This document shows positions 43,047-52,020 of a DNA stretch of 64,000 bases, one piece after another. Below the pieces are notes generated by a model. That model saw nothing but the letters and a program-made list of their open reading frames with translations, had not been told where the DNA came from and did no database searches. Both the position numbers and the translations under genes were made by a program. The DNA comes from Tidjanibacter sp. Its GTDB lineage: Bacteria; Bacteroidota; Bacteroidia; Bacteroidales; Rikenellaceae. Numbering within the stretch: position 1 is the first letter of the stretch; the number at the start of each line of letters is the position of its first letter. The DNA lies in assembly GCA_017631375.1 (NCBI GenBank), contig JAGBTK010000009.1, forward strand, positions 1-64,000. The letters are read 5' to 3'.

Positions 43047-44582
43047 ATGAACAGAAGAGCATTGGTCAGCGTAAGCGACAAGCGTGGCGTGGTAGATTTC
43101 TGCCGTAGCCTCAAAGAGTTAGGTTGGGATATCATCGCAACGGGCGGTACTATGAAGCTGCTTGAGAATGAGGGTATCGAGTGTATCAACATCAGCGATG
43201 TGACGGGCTTCCCCGAGATTTGCGACGGTCGAGTTAAGACCCTTCACCCCAAGGTGCACGGTGGTCTGTTGGCTCGCCGCGATGATGAGAGCCACTTGGA
43301 GGCTCTGCGCGAGAACCAGATTGAGTTTATCGATATGGTCTGCGTGAATCTCTACCCCTTCCGTCAGACTATCGAGAAGGAGGGTGTGACTCTTGCCGAG
43401 GCAATCGAGAATATCGATATCGGCGGTCCCTCGATGTTGCGTAGCGCGGCTAAGAACTTTGCCGATGTGACCGTTGTGTGCGACCCCGATGACTATGCAA
43501 CCGTGCTTGCAGAGCTCAAGGCAGATGGTAACACCACTCGCGAGACCCGTATGCGTCTGGCGGCTAAGGTTTATACCCACACCGCACTCTACGATTCGTG
43601 CATCGCATCGTACCTGCGTCCTCAGGCAGGCTTGGAGGAGAAACTCTTCCTCAACTACGACCTTGCTCAGTCGCTCCGCTATGGTGAGAACCCCCACCAG
43701 CAGGCTACCTTCTATCGCTCGACCGAGGAGGTTCCCTACTCGCTCGCTTTCGCAAAGCAGCTGGGCGGTAAGGAGCTTTCGTACAACAACATTCAGGACG
43801 CTAACGCTACTCTTGCAATCGTTGCCGAGTTCGACGAGTGCTTCTGCGTAGGTGTTAAGCATATGAACCCCTGCGGTGCTGCTATCGCTGACTCGCCCGC
43901 CGAGGCTTGGGCTAAGGTTTACGAGGCTGACAATGTAAGTATCTATGGCGGTATCGTAGCCTTCAACCGCGAGGTGGATGCTGCAACCGCTGAGGCTATG
44001 CGCCCCGTGTTCCTCGAAATCGTTATGGCTCCCTCGTTCACTGAGGAGGCGTTGGAGATTTTCGGCAAGAAGAAGAACCTCCGTGTGTTGCAGGTACCTA
44101 TGTACAAGCGCACCAAGCCCGAGATGCAATATACCAGCGTGCGTGGCGGTCTGCTCGCACAGGAGTTTGACGACAAGATGGTGACCATCACCGACGAGAT
44201 GACCGTTACCAAGCGTCACCCCTCGGCAGAGGAGCTGATCGATATGAATTTCGGCTGGCGCATCGTGAAGTATGTTAAGTCGAATGCGATTGTTGTTGTG
44301 AAGAATGGTTGCACCGTAGGTGTAGGTCCCGGTCAGACCAACCGTGTGGGCTCGGCAGAGATTGCTCTCAAGAGCGCAGCCGAGAAGGGCTTTACCGAGG
44401 GTCTTGTGCTCGCTTCGGATGGTTTCCTCCCCTTCGACGACACCGTGAAGGCTGTTGCTGCTGCGGGTGTTACCGCAATTGTTCAGCCCGGTGGCTCGAT
44501 TCGCGATGAGGATTCGATTGTTGCGGCTGATGAGTTGGGTGTAAGTATGCTCTTCACCGGAATTAGACATTTTAAACATTAA
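43047..44582 (+). CDS. purH: Bifunctional AICAR transformylase / IMP cyclohydrolase
   Basis: Performs the last two steps to IMP. 511 residues. The N-terminal MGS-like cyclohydrolase domain is ALVSVSDKRGVVDFCRSL, then GGTMKLLENEGI and GRVKTLHPKVHGGLL. The transformylase domain has RYGENPHQQATFYR, VKHMNPCGAAIADS (usual KHxNPCG) and the C-terminal QPGGSIRDEDSI. It uses 10-formyl-THF. It is followed by a 162-bp gap with a strong hairpin before purD. Confidence 0.97.
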   Translation: MNRRALVSVSDKRGVVDFCRSLKELGWDIIATGGTMKLLENEGIECINISDVTGFPEICDGRVKTLHPKVHGGLLARRDDESHLEALRENQIEFIDMVCVNLYPFRQTIEKEGVTLAEAIENIDIGGPSMLRSAAKNFADVTVVCDPDDYATVLAELKADGNTTRETRMRLAAKVYTHTALYDSCIASYLRPQAGLEEKLFLNYDLAQSLRYGENPHQQATFYRSTEEVPYSLAFAKQLGGKELSYNNIQDANATLAIVAEFDECFCVGVKHMNPCGAAIADSPAEAWAKVYEADNVSIYGGIVAFNREVDAATAEAMRPVFLEIVMAPSFTEEALEIFGKKKNLRVLQVPMYKRTKPEMQYTSVRGGLLAQEFDDKMVTITDEMTVTKRHPSAEELIDMNFGWRIVKYVKSNAIVVVKNGCTVGVGPGQTNRVGSAEIALKSAAEKGFTEGLVLASDGFLPFDDTVKAVAAAGVTAIVQPGGSIRDEDSIVAADELGVSMLFTGIRHFKH

Positions 44583-44600
44583 AATTTTAGCCTCTTTTGG

Positions 44601-44667
44601 GTGATTTTTTTCCATTTCTCTTGTTACATAGTCCCGCTATGCGCCGCGCGAAATGGGAAAAAATCAC
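44601..44667. other. 18-bp perfect stem-loop between purH and purD
   Basis: GTGATTTTTTTCCATTTC (44601-44618) pairs fully (one G-T) with 44650-44667. The 31-nt loop holds a smaller CATAG/CTATG hairpin. No T run follows on the plus strand. It could be an mRNA-processing or stability element, a partial terminator, or a small mobile palindrome. Confidence 0.75.
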
Positions 44668-44744
44668 TTCAAAATAGCACTAAAATCGTGTAGAACTACG
44701 CAAGAGTTTAATTAGAATTACAAAGGAAAAACAGGAAAAAAGAT

Positions 44745-45998
44745 ATGGGAAAAAAGGTATTGGTAGTTGGTGGTGGTGGTCGTTGCCACGCCATTGTCGA
44801 TGCGCTGAGTCGCTCGCCCCAGGTGGAGAAGATCTTCTGCGCACCCGGTAATGCAGGTATTGCCGAGCAGGCAGAGTGTGTTGCCATCAAGGATACCGAT
44901 GTTGAGGGTCTGCTCGCCTTCGCTCAGAAGGAGCAGGTGGACCTCACCGTAGTAGGCCCCGAGGCAGCCTTGGCTGTTGGTGTTGTCGATGAGTTCCGCA
45001 AGGCGGGCTTGCTCATCTTTGGCCCTACAAAGGCTGCTGCACGCGTAGAGTCGAGCAAGGAGTTTGCCAAGAGCATTATGCAGAAGTACTCGATTCCTAC
45101 TGCCGACTATCGTGTCTTTGAGGAGTATGAGGAGGCTGCGGCTTATGTCTCGGCTCACTCGTTGCCCATCGTGCTCAAATACGACGGCCTGGCAGCAGGC
45201 AAGGGCGTAGTGGTGGCTGAGAGTGCCGAGGAGGCCGATGCTGCACTGCGCGATATGTTGCTCGACGCTCGCTTCGGCAAGGGCAGGGTGGTGGTTGAGG
45301 ATTTCCTCACCGGCCCCGAGTTCTCGCTGATGTGCTTCACCTCGGGTGAGCAGATCTGGCCTATGCCGCTGGCTCAGGACCACAAGCGCGCTTACGACAA
45401 CGACAAAGGCCCCAACACAGGCGGTATGGGTGCTTACACCCCTCTGCCCTTTGTGACCGAGGAGGACTTGGAGTATGCTGTTGAGAAGATTATGCGCCCG
45501 ATGGCTGCCGCTATGGTGGCTGAGGGTGTGCCTTTCCACGGTGTGTTGTATGGTGGCCTGATGAAGACCCCCGAGGGTGTTAAGGTTATCGAGTTCAACG
45601 CCCGTTTTGGTGACCCCGAGACCGAGGTTATCCTCCCCCGCATCAGCAGCGATATCTACAACCTCTTTGCAACCGTTGCCGCAGGTGGCACCGAGTGCGA
45701 GGTGGAGTGGAACGACAAGGCTGTTGTAGGTGTGGTCTTGGCAAGCAAGGGTTACCCCGGCGACTACGCTAAGGGCTTTGAGATTGGAGGCTTGGAGAGT
45801 CTGGAGGGCGTTAAGGTCTATCATATGGGTACTGCTTGCAAGGAGGGTAAGTTGCTCACTGCAGGTGGTCGTGTGATGATTGTTGTAGCTGAGGGCGAGA
45901 ATGCAACCGCAGCGCGCGCCAATGTCTATAAGAACATTGAGCGTATCGAGTGCGATAACCTCTTCTATCGTAAGGATATAGGTAAAAATTATATATAA
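44745..45998 (+). CDS. purD: Phosphoribosylamine-glycine ligase
   Basis: Forms GAR from phosphoribosylamine, glycine and ATP. 417 residues, ATP-grasp fold. The N-terminal motif VLVVGGGGRCHAI carries Cys where most PurD proteins have Glu (GREHA). KYDGLAAGKGVVVAE binds ATP, DHKRAYDNDKGPNTGGMGAY and VIEFNARFGDPETEVILPR are signature stretches. It follows the hairpin region after purH and ends 4 bp before folD. Confidence 0.96.
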   Translation: MGKKVLVVGGGGRCHAIVDALSRSPQVEKIFCAPGNAGIAEQAECVAIKDTDVEGLLAFAQKEQVDLTVVGPEAALAVGVVDEFRKAGLLIFGPTKAAARVESSKEFAKSIMQKYSIPTADYRVFEEYEEAAAYVSAHSLPIVLKYDGLAAGKGVVVAESAEEADAALRDMLLDARFGKGRVVVEDFLTGPEFSLMCFTSGEQIWPMPLAQDHKRAYDNDKGPNTGGMGAYTPLPFVTEEDLEYAVEKIMRPMAAAMVAEGVPFHGVLYGGLMKTPEGVKVIEFNARFGDPETEVILPRISSDIYNLFATVAAGGTECEVEWNDKAVVGVVLASKGYPGDYAKGFEIGGLESLEGVKVYHMGTACKEGKLLTAGGRVMIVVAEGENATAARANVYKNIERIECDNLFYRKDIGKNYI

Positions 45999-46002
45999 GA
46001 AA

Positions 46003-46854
46003 ATGATTGTCAGCGGAAAAGATTTGGCAGCTCGCCTCAAAGCGGAGATGGCTGCCGAGGTTGCGACCTTCCCCGAGAAGTATGGTCGTGTGCCCCACTT
46101 GGTAGTAATCCTCGTGGGTGAGAATCCTGCCAGCGTCAGCTATGTGACCGGCAAGGCTAAGGATTCGGCAGAGGTGGGTATCAAGAATACCACTCTGCGT
46201 ATGCCCGAAAGCGTTACCGAGCAGGAGTTGCTCGATGTGATTGCTAAACTCAATGCCGATTCGGATGTAGATGGTCTTATCGTGCAGTTGCCCCTGCCTA
46301 AACACATCTCCGAGGATAGGGTTATCGAGGCTATCGCTGTGGAGAAGGATGTCGATGGCTTCCACCCCCTCAATGTGGCTGCTCTGTGGCAGAAACGCCC
46401 CTGTGTGTTACCCTGCACCCCCAAGGGTATTATCCGTATGCTCGATGATGCGGGCGTGGAGATTGCAGGCAAGAAGGCTGTGGTTATGGGCCGTAGCAAC
46501 ATCGTAGGTCTGCCTGCCGCCAAACTTCTGCTCGACAGAAATGCTACCGTGACCATAGTGCACAGCCGTACCCCCAACCTTGCCGAAGTGACTGCCGAGG
46601 CTGATATCTTGGTGGTGGCTATCGGTCGACCCAAGTTGGTGACTGCTGATATGGTTAAGCCCGGTGCGGTGGTTATCGACGTGGGCGTTAACCGCGATCC
46701 CGAGACAGGTAAACTCTGTGGCGATGTCGATTTTGCGGCTTGCGTGGATAAGGCATCCGTTATCACTCCCGTTCCCGGTGGTGTTGGTCCTATGACCCGC
46801 TGCTGCCTGATGGAGAATACTATCGAGTGTTTCTTGAAAAATCAAACCAAATAA
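46003..46854 (+). CDS. folD: Methylenetetrahydrofolate dehydrogenase / cyclohydrolase
   Basis: Makes 10-formyl-THF from 5,10-methylene-THF with NADP. 283 residues. The catalytic Tyr and Lys lie in SVSYVTGKAKDS, substrate contacts in VQLPLPKHI and KDVDGFHPLN, the NADP site in VVMGRSNIVGLP, with PGGVGPMTRCCLMENT near the end. Its place inside the purine run supplies the one-carbon donor to PurN and PurH. Confidence 0.97.
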   Translation: MIVSGKDLAARLKAEMAAEVATFPEKYGRVPHLVVILVGENPASVSYVTGKAKDSAEVGIKNTTLRMPESVTEQELLDVIAKLNADSDVDGLIVQLPLPKHISEDRVIEAIAVEKDVDGFHPLNVAALWQKRPCVLPCTPKGIIRMLDDAGVEIAGKKAVVMGRSNIVGLPAAKLLLDRNATVTIVHSRTPNLAEVTAEADILVVAIGRPKLVTADMVKPGAVVIDVGVNRDPETGKLCGDVDFAACVDKASVITPVPGGVGPMTRCCLMENTIECFLKNQTK

Positions 46855-46866
46855 GCATAAACAGTT

Positions 46867-48162
46867 ATGATTGAAAGATATAGTCGTCCCGCGATGCGCG
46901 CCGTGTGGACAGAAGAGAATAAGTTTAGAGCATACCTGGAGGTGGAGATTCTCGCCAGCGAGGCTTGGTGCGAGCTGGGCGTTGTTCCCGCCGAGGATGT
47001 AAAGAAGTTGCGCGCAAACGCATCGTTTGATATCGCTCGCATCAGCGAGATTGAGTTGCAGACCCGTCACGATATCGTTGCCTTCACCCGCGCTGTGAGC
47101 GAGACACTCGGCGAGGAGCGCAAGTGGGTGCACTACGGTCTGACAAGTACCGATGTGGTTGACACCGCAAACGGTTATCTGTTGCGTCAGGCAAACGAGA
47201 TTCTGCTCAAAGATATCGAGGAGTTCCTCGAAGTGTTGCGCAGTCAGGCTCTCCGTTTCCGCGACCTCCCATGCATCGGTCGTACTCACGGTATCCACGC
47301 AGATATCACCTGTTTTGGCTTGAAGTGGGCACTCTGGTACGAGGAGATGAAGCGCAACTTGGAGCGTTTCCGTGCTGCTTCGCGTGGTGTTGAGGTTGGT
47401 AAGATCAGCGGTGCTGTGGGCAACTTTGCTAACATTCCCCCTTCGATTCAGGACTACGTCTGCGAGCACCTCGGCATTGAGAGCGCAAACATCTCGACTC
47501 AGGTTATCCAGCGCGACCGCCACGCTTACTATATGGCTACGCTGGCCGTTATCGCTTCGTCGCTGGAGCAGATGGCTATGGAGATTCGTAACTTGCAGCG
47601 CACTGAGGTACATGAGGTTGAGGAGTCTTTCGGCAAGGGTCAGAAGGGTTCGAGCGCGATGCCTCACAAGCGTAACCCCATCAGTAGCGAGAACATCTGC
47701 GGTTGCGCTCGTGTGATGCGTGGCTATATGGCTACCTTCTACGAGAACGTGGCTCTGTGGCACGAGAGAGATATCTCACACTCGGCAACCGAGCGTATCA
47801 TTCTCCCCGATGCAACAATGTTGCTCGACTATATGCTGGTGCGTTTCCGCGGTATCCTCGAAAATCTGGTGGTATTCCCCGAGGTTATGCACGCCAATAT
47901 CTACCGCACTCGCGGTGTGATTTTTGCTCAGCGCGTGATGAACGCCCTCATCGACAAGGGCTTCTCGCGTGAGGAGGCATACGACACCGTACAGCCCGTG
48001 GCTATGCAGGCGATGAGCGAGAGCAAAGATTACCACGACCTCCTCTCGCAGAACGAGAAGGTGATGTCGGCTCTCTCGCAGGAGGAACTCGATGGTTGCT
48101 TCACCTTGGAGTACTATCTGAAAAATGTTGATTATATTTACAACCGCGTAGGTATCAAATAG
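46867..48162 (+). CDS. purB: Adenylosuccinate lyase
   Basis: Cleaves SAICAR to AICAR and adenylosuccinate to AMP. 431 residues, fumarase/aspartase superfamily. The signature [16 protein letters not shown] carries the flexible catalytic loop. [13 protein letters not shown] and [16 protein letters not shown] hold the other active-site residues. The substrate of the first reaction needs PurC, which is not in this window. It lies between folD and purA with gaps of 12 and 3 bp. Confidence 0.97.
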   Translation: MIERYSRPAMRAVWTEENKFRAYLEVEILASEAWCELGVVPAEDVKKLRANASFDIARISEIELQTRHDIVAFTRAVSETLGEERKWVHYGLTSTDVVDTANGYLLRQANEILLKDIEEFLEVLRSQALRFRDLPCIGRTHGIHADITCFGLKWALWYEEMKRNLERFRAASRGVEVGKISGAVGNFANIPPSIQDYVCEHLGIESANISTQVIQRDRHAYYMATLAVIASSLEQMAMEIRNLQRTEVHEVEESFGKGQKGSSAMPHKRNPISSENICGCARVMRGYMATFYENVALWHERDISHSATERIILPDATMLLDYMLVRFRGILENLVVFPEVMHANIYRTRGVIFAQRVMNALIDKGFSREEAYDTVQPVAMQAMSESKDYHDLLSQNEKVMSALSQEELDGCFTLEYYLKNVDYIYNRVGIK

Positions 48163-48165
48163 ATT

Positions 48166-49467
48166 ATGAATAAGAAAGCCGATTCGGGAAAAAGAGTAGT
48201 TATCGTCGGTACCCAGTGGGGCGACGAGGGTAAAGGTAAGGTTACCGACTACTTTGCCGCGCGTGCCGATGTAGTGGTGCGCTATCAGGGTGGCAACAAT
48301 GCAGGCCATACCATCGTCTTTGGTGGCAACAAGTATGCATTGCAGACCACTCCTTCGGGTATCTTTAACCCCCAGATTATCAATGTGATTGCCAATGGTG
48401 TTGTGGTTAACCCCGTAGCACTCCAAGGCGAGTTGGAGCGATTGGAGAGTCAGGGCATCACCGACTACAATCTCCGTATCTCTAACCGTGCAGCAGTTGT
48501 TATGCCCTGGCACTCGGTGCTCGATGGCGCATACGAGGAGATGAAGGGTGGTAAACTGATTGGCACAACCAAGAAGGGTATCGGTCCCGCGTACGCCGAT
48601 AAGTACAATCGTATCGGTATCCGTATGGGCGACCTGCTCGACCCCGAATACTTCGCAGAGCGTCTGCACAATGTGTTGCAGGTCAAGAATATGGAGTTGC
48701 AGATGTTGGGTCTGCCCACCTTCGAGTTCGACGCTGTCTTTGAGCAGTATCGCGCACTTGGTGAGCGTTTCCGCCCCTGCATTTGCGACACTTCGGTATT
48801 GCTGAACAAGGCGATCGAGGAGGGCAAGAAGATTCTCTTCGAGGGTGCGCAGGGTGTGATGCTCTGCATCGACCACGGTACCTTCCCCTATGTTACCTCG
48901 TCGAGCCCCACAGCAGCCAGCGTACCCGTAAACACAGGTATCGCTCCCCGCTATGTTGATAATGTGCTTGGCGTGTGCAAGGCATACTGCACCCGCGTAG
49001 GCGAGGGTCCCTTCCCCACCGAGTTGCACGACGAGTTGGCACACTACATCCGCGAGCGTGGCCACGAGTACGGTACCGTGACCGGTCGTCCCCGTCGTGT
49101 GGGTTGGCTCGATGTTGTGGCACTGCGTCACGCAGCGCGCGTGAGCGGTGTGAACTACCTCTCGCTGATGCTCTTTGATGTGCTTTCGGGTCTGCCTTCG
49201 GTGAAGATCTGTACCGCATATGAGCTTGATGGTCAGGTGATTGACTATGTGCCTTCAACTATTACCGAGCTGGAGCGTTGCAAGCCTGTGCTTGAGGAGC
49301 TTCCCGGTTGGGCAGAGGATACCTCCACCTGCCGCAGTGTGGCGGAGATGCCAGAGGCTGCACAACGCTACATCGCTCGCATCGAGGAGCTGACAGGTGC
49401 CGAGGTGGCTGTGGTATCGGTAGGTCCCGATCGTGAGCAGACCATCCTGCGCAAGGATTTCTTCTAA
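48166..49467 (+). CDS. purA: Adenylosuccinate synthetase
   Basis: Joins IMP and aspartate with GTP, the first step from IMP to AMP. 433 residues. The N-terminal loop GTQWGDEGKGKVTDYFA holds the catalytic Asp, followed by QGGNNAGHTIVF, GTTKKGIGPAYADKYNRIGIR, FEGAQGVMLCIDHGTFPYVTSS and the GTP-binding VGPDREQTI. Last biosynthetic gene of the run, 8 bp before the DUF4435 gene. Confidence 0.97.
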   Translation: MNKKADSGKRVVIVGTQWGDEGKGKVTDYFAARADVVVRYQGGNNAGHTIVFGGNKYALQTTPSGIFNPQIINVIANGVVVNPVALQGELERLESQGITDYNLRISNRAAVVMPWHSVLDGAYEEMKGGKLIGTTKKGIGPAYADKYNRIGIRMGDLLDPEYFAERLHNVLQVKNMELQMLGLPTFEFDAVFEQYRALGERFRPCICDTSVLLNKAIEEGKKILFEGAQGVMLCIDHGTFPYVTSSSPTAASVPVNTGIAPRYVDNVLGVCKAYCTRVGEGPFPTELHDELAHYIRERGHEYGTVTGRPRRVGWLDVVALRHAARVSGVNYLSLMLFDVLSGLPSVKICTAYELDGQVIDYVPSTITELERCKPVLEELPGWAEDTSTCRSVAEMPEAAQRYIARIEELTGAEVAVVSVGPDREQTILRKDFF

Positions 49468-49475
49468 CAGGCAAA

Positions 49476-50489
49476 TTGGCAGAGGTTGTGGCACGCACGA
49501 AGGTGAATCATCGTCCCTTACAGAGTGGTGAGGAGAAGATACCCGAACGACTCCCTGTCGATGCGGGTAAACGCTTGGTGACCGTGCTGGTCGAGGGGTA
49601 CGAGGATGTGGCCTTCTGGCGTGGCATCTTCGACCGCTACGAGAGCGACAAGGTGACCTTTGAGGTTACTGTGCCCCTGCGCAAGGACTTGGCAAAGGGT
49701 AAGAAGACACTACTCGCACAGGCCGACAAGTGCGGTCCGAATACCATACTCTGTATGGATAGCGACTTCGACTACCTATTCGCCGATCAAACGGAGCAGG
49801 CGGCAGAGATTAACTCCTCGCCCTTTATGTTCCACACCTACGCCTACTCGACGGAGAACTATGTTTGCTATGCTCCGTCGCTACACAATATCTGCGTAAA
49901 GGCGACCAAGAACGATGCGAAGATCTTCGACTTCGAGGAGTTCTTGGCCGACTACTCGCGCACCATCTATCCCGCCTTCCTTTGGTATGCCTACTCGGCT
50001 CAGAGTGGTATGCAGAGGGCATTCACCCTGCTCGACTTCAAGAGTACGGTGCGCATCGGCTACCTCGATACCGAGCGCAACGGAGCAGACACCATAGCCT
50101 GGCTTGGCCGACAAGTGGCACGCAGGGTGGTGAGCCTCGCGGAACGCTACCCCGAGATGGCAGAGCGTATGCCTGCCTTTGAGCGTGCGTTGCTCAGTCG
50201 CGGTGTGACCCCCGACAATGTCTACCTCTTTATGCAGGGGCATACGCTGATGGACAATGTGGTGATGGTGGCTCTCAATGCCGTGTGCGACAAGTTGCGC
50301 CTGATGGCAACCAACCGTATCGCCACTTCCGCCCGCGAAGGACTCTCGCTTATCAACGAACAGAGTAACTATAATAACTCCCTCTGCAATGTCAGAGATG
50401 CACTACTCTTCAACGAAAATTACAAGCAGTGTTTTCTCTACAAGAATCTACAATCTGATATAGAGCAATTCCTCGAAATAACCGGGTAA
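49476..50489 (+). CDS. DUF4435 family protein, TOPRIM-like
   Basis: 337 residues if the TTG at 49476 is used. GTG at 49488 or 49500 are alternatives, and there is no ATG before residue ~115. The N-terminal part has VLVEGYEDVAFWRGIF and ILCMDSDFDYL, i.e. a conserved Glu followed ~60 residues later by DxD, the TOPRIM pattern of OLD-type nucleases and primases. The rest is helical with conserved TYAYSTENY. DUF4435 has no firmly known function; a nucleic-acid or nucleotide role is inferred. It starts 8 bp after purA, so it is the last gene of the purine operon. Its stop codon begins intergenic repeat copy C. Confidence 0.8.
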   Translation: MAEVVARTKVNHRPLQSGEEKIPERLPVDAGKRLVTVLVEGYEDVAFWRGIFDRYESDKVTFEVTVPLRKDLAKGKKTLLAQADKCGPNTILCMDSDFDYLFADQTEQAAEINSSPFMFHTYAYSTENYVCYAPSLHNICVKATKNDAKIFDFEEFLADYSRTIYPAFLWYAYSAQSGMQRAFTLLDFKSTVRIGYLDTERNGADTIAWLGRQVARRVVSLAERYPEMAERMPAFERALLSRGVTPDNVYLFMQGHTLMDNVVMVALNAVCDKLRLMATNRIATSAREGLSLINEQSNYNNSLCNVRDALLFNENYKQCFLYKNLQSDIEQFLEITG

Positions 50490-50655
50490 AAAAGCCGTAT
50501 AGTTGGTGAATTTGGTGTTGCGGGTGCTCACTAAGTCATCTGGCTTGTAAATTTTGCACTTCCCTTGTGAGTCAAATGCTCATTTACGCTTAGTAAACTG
50601 CGCTTTGCCTCCCTTCGCGAAGCCCAAAATTTCCTAAACCATATGACTTCTTGAA
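50490..50655. repeat. Intergenic repeat, copy C (after DUF4435 gene)
   Basis: The left arm is AAAAAGCCGTATAGTTGGTG at the stop codon (50488-). The internal segment 50533-50632 is homologous to copy B 33697-33793, and the right arm is 50624-50654. The arms are complementary with mismatches. No gene is supported. Confidence 0.75.
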
Positions 50656-50672
50656 GTGAGTGGGTTTATATT

Positions 50673-50709
50673 AAAAAGTGAGAGCAATATCGAATTGCTC
50701 TCACTTTTA
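50673..50709. terminator. Bidirectional terminator
   Basis: The perfect stem AAAAAGTGAGAGCAAT/ATTGCTCTCACTTTT has a 5-nt ATCGA loop and A and T runs on both sides. It serves the purine/DUF4435 transcript and the convergent AraC gene. Confidence 0.85.
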
Positions 50710-50751
50710 TCTATTTTTGAATTCTCCCTCTCAGGGCAAGGTGATTTACTT

Positions 50752-51648
50752 TTATTTCCTCTGCCTAAACTCCTTTGGGGTTTTGCCCGTGGCGCGTTTG
50801 AAGTATTGCGCGAAGAAGGAGGGGTTCGGGAAGTTGAGGGCGTTGGAGATTTGTTGCACCGTCTGACGATTGTCGGCAAGCATCGACACGGCGTTGCGGA
50901 TTACCATATCTGTAATCCACTCTGCCGCGCTCTTGCCCGACACGCTCTTCACAATCGCGGAGAAGTATTTGGGCGAGATACACAGTCTGTCGGCATAGAA
51001 CTTCACTTGTCGCTCGGTGGTGTAGTGTTCCGAGAGCAGCTCCATAAACTCATAGAAGATATACTCCTGGCGTGTGCGCTCCTCCTTCTCGAAGGCGTTG
51101 CCTCGGTGATAGATGGCCGCCACCTCGTAGCAGAAGGCGATGATGAGTCGCTCGGCAATCTCCTCGCGGTATATGTGGTCGGGGCGTTTGTGGAGCATAT
51201 AGAGGCTCTGCATATAGCCCCTGAGTGCCTCAGCCTCCTCGGGGTTGAGCGATGTGCAGGGGTGTTCGTGGATGTAGAGGAAAATCTTCATCGCTGCCGA
51301 GACACTTATTGCTCTGCGTATCGAAGCATCGACAACCAGCACCCTGCACTCGAAGTCGCTACTGCGTCCGAAGGTCTGCATCAGGGTATTCGGGAAGATG
51401 GCGCACATATCGCCCGATGTAATATGAAACCTGCGTCCGTCGATGGCAATATCTGCCGAGCCACGCACACAAAAGGCAATACCGCAAATATCGGGTACAC
51501 GCTGCGGGGCGGCATCTGTGGCAAATACGGAATCCTGATTATCAATTGAAAACCAACCAATTATGGGTCGTCGTTCCTCGTCTTTCAACTGTCTGGTCAG
51601 CTCGGAAATATCCTCAATGGGCCAACCACTCTTACTCTCTTCACTCAT
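50752..51648 (-). CDS. AraC-family transcriptional regulator
   Basis: 298 residues. The N-terminal cupin-like sensor has IAFCVRGSADIAIDGRRFHITSGDMCAIFPN. The last ~100 residues form the AraC DNA-binding domain with VKFYADRLCISPKYFSAIVKSVSGKSAAEWI and TVQQISNALNFPNPSFFAQYFKRATGKTPKEFR. It is divergent from the apt transcription unit (372-bp shared spacer), which could be a target, but no operator can be pointed out. Ligand unknown. Confidence 0.93.
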   Translation of the reverse strand: MSEESKSGWPIEDISELTRQLKDEERRPIIGWFSIDNQDSVFATDAAPQRVPDICGIAFCVRGSADIAIDGRRFHITSGDMCAIFPNTLMQTFGRSSDFECRVLVVDASIRRAISVSAAMKIFLYIHEHPCTSLNPEEAEALRGYMQSLYMLHKRPDHIYREEIAERLIIAFCYEVAAIYHRGNAFEKEERTRQEYIFYEFMELLSEHYTTERQVKFYADRLCISPKYFSAIVKSVSGKSAAEWITDMVIRNAVSMLADNRQTVQQISNALNFPNPSFFAQYFKRATGKTPKEFRQRK

Positions 51649-51746
51649 CTCTCTCAGTTCAAGGTATCTTCTTTTTTGTGTTGAAGGGTACTAACGACCC
51701 TCTGCATAATTAACGCATACCGTCTTTGTTTATTGTGTGAAAAATG

Positions 51747-51776
51747 TTTGAATTTTCCTCATTATCAGTAGCTTTG
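51747..51776 (+). promoter_or_regulatory. Promoter upstream of apt (distal)
   Basis: TTTG (51747-51750), an 18-bp gap, then TAGCTTTG (51769-51776). A standard Bacteroidota layout with a ~240-nt leader before apt. Confidence 0.5.
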
Positions 51777-51870
51777 TGGTCGATATCTCCTATTTTCTGT
51801 TCTGTTTGTCCTATGCTTTGTTCGAAATTCTTTTTACCGTCACTTGTCGTATATTTAAATAAGGAGGAAA

Positions 51871-52008
51871 ATGGGGGATGAATGGTGGATTATCGACAAA
51901 TTTTCCTATTTTTGTAGATTGACTATTTTGTGCATAGTCATCAAGGGCGTGGTTTGCGAAATCAAATCTCTGCCGAGAACGAGATTGACAATTACTATTG
52001 CAAGATAA
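51871..52008 (+). CDS. Possible 45-residue upstream ORF before apt
   Basis: ATG to TAA, 45 codons, starting MGDEWWIIDKFSYF and ending TITIAR. It is preceded by AAGGAGG with 4 nt to the ATG, a strong Shine-Dalgarno sequence that is rare in this phylum. It ends 12 bp before apt. A hydrophobic middle (CRLTILCIVIKGVVC) could span a membrane. It would be translated only from the distal promoter, since the second box lies inside it. It is unlike any family I know and may not be a gene. Confidence 0.35.
   Translation: MGDEWWIIDKFSYFCRLTILCIVIKGVVCEIKSLPRTRLTITIAR
51907..51914 (+). promoter_or_regulatory. -7 box TATTTTTG, proximal to apt
   Basis: An exact TAnnTTTG 106 bp before apt, but no clear -33 element. 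Confidence 0.45.
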
Positions 52009-52020
52009 AAACGAAGAAAA

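Larger units (their letters stand above)
51649..52020. other. AraC-apt intergenic region
   Basis: A 372-bp spacer with two plus-strand promoter candidates (51747-51776 and the -7 box at 51907-51914) and a small ORF with a strong Shine-Dalgarno sequence (51871-52008). No riboswitch fold is recognised. Confidence 0.5.

Noticed and set aside
50656..51549. 297-codon plus-strand frame opposite the AraC gene
   Set aside because: The minus-strand frame has clear AraC helix-turn-helix motifs; this one is its shadow.
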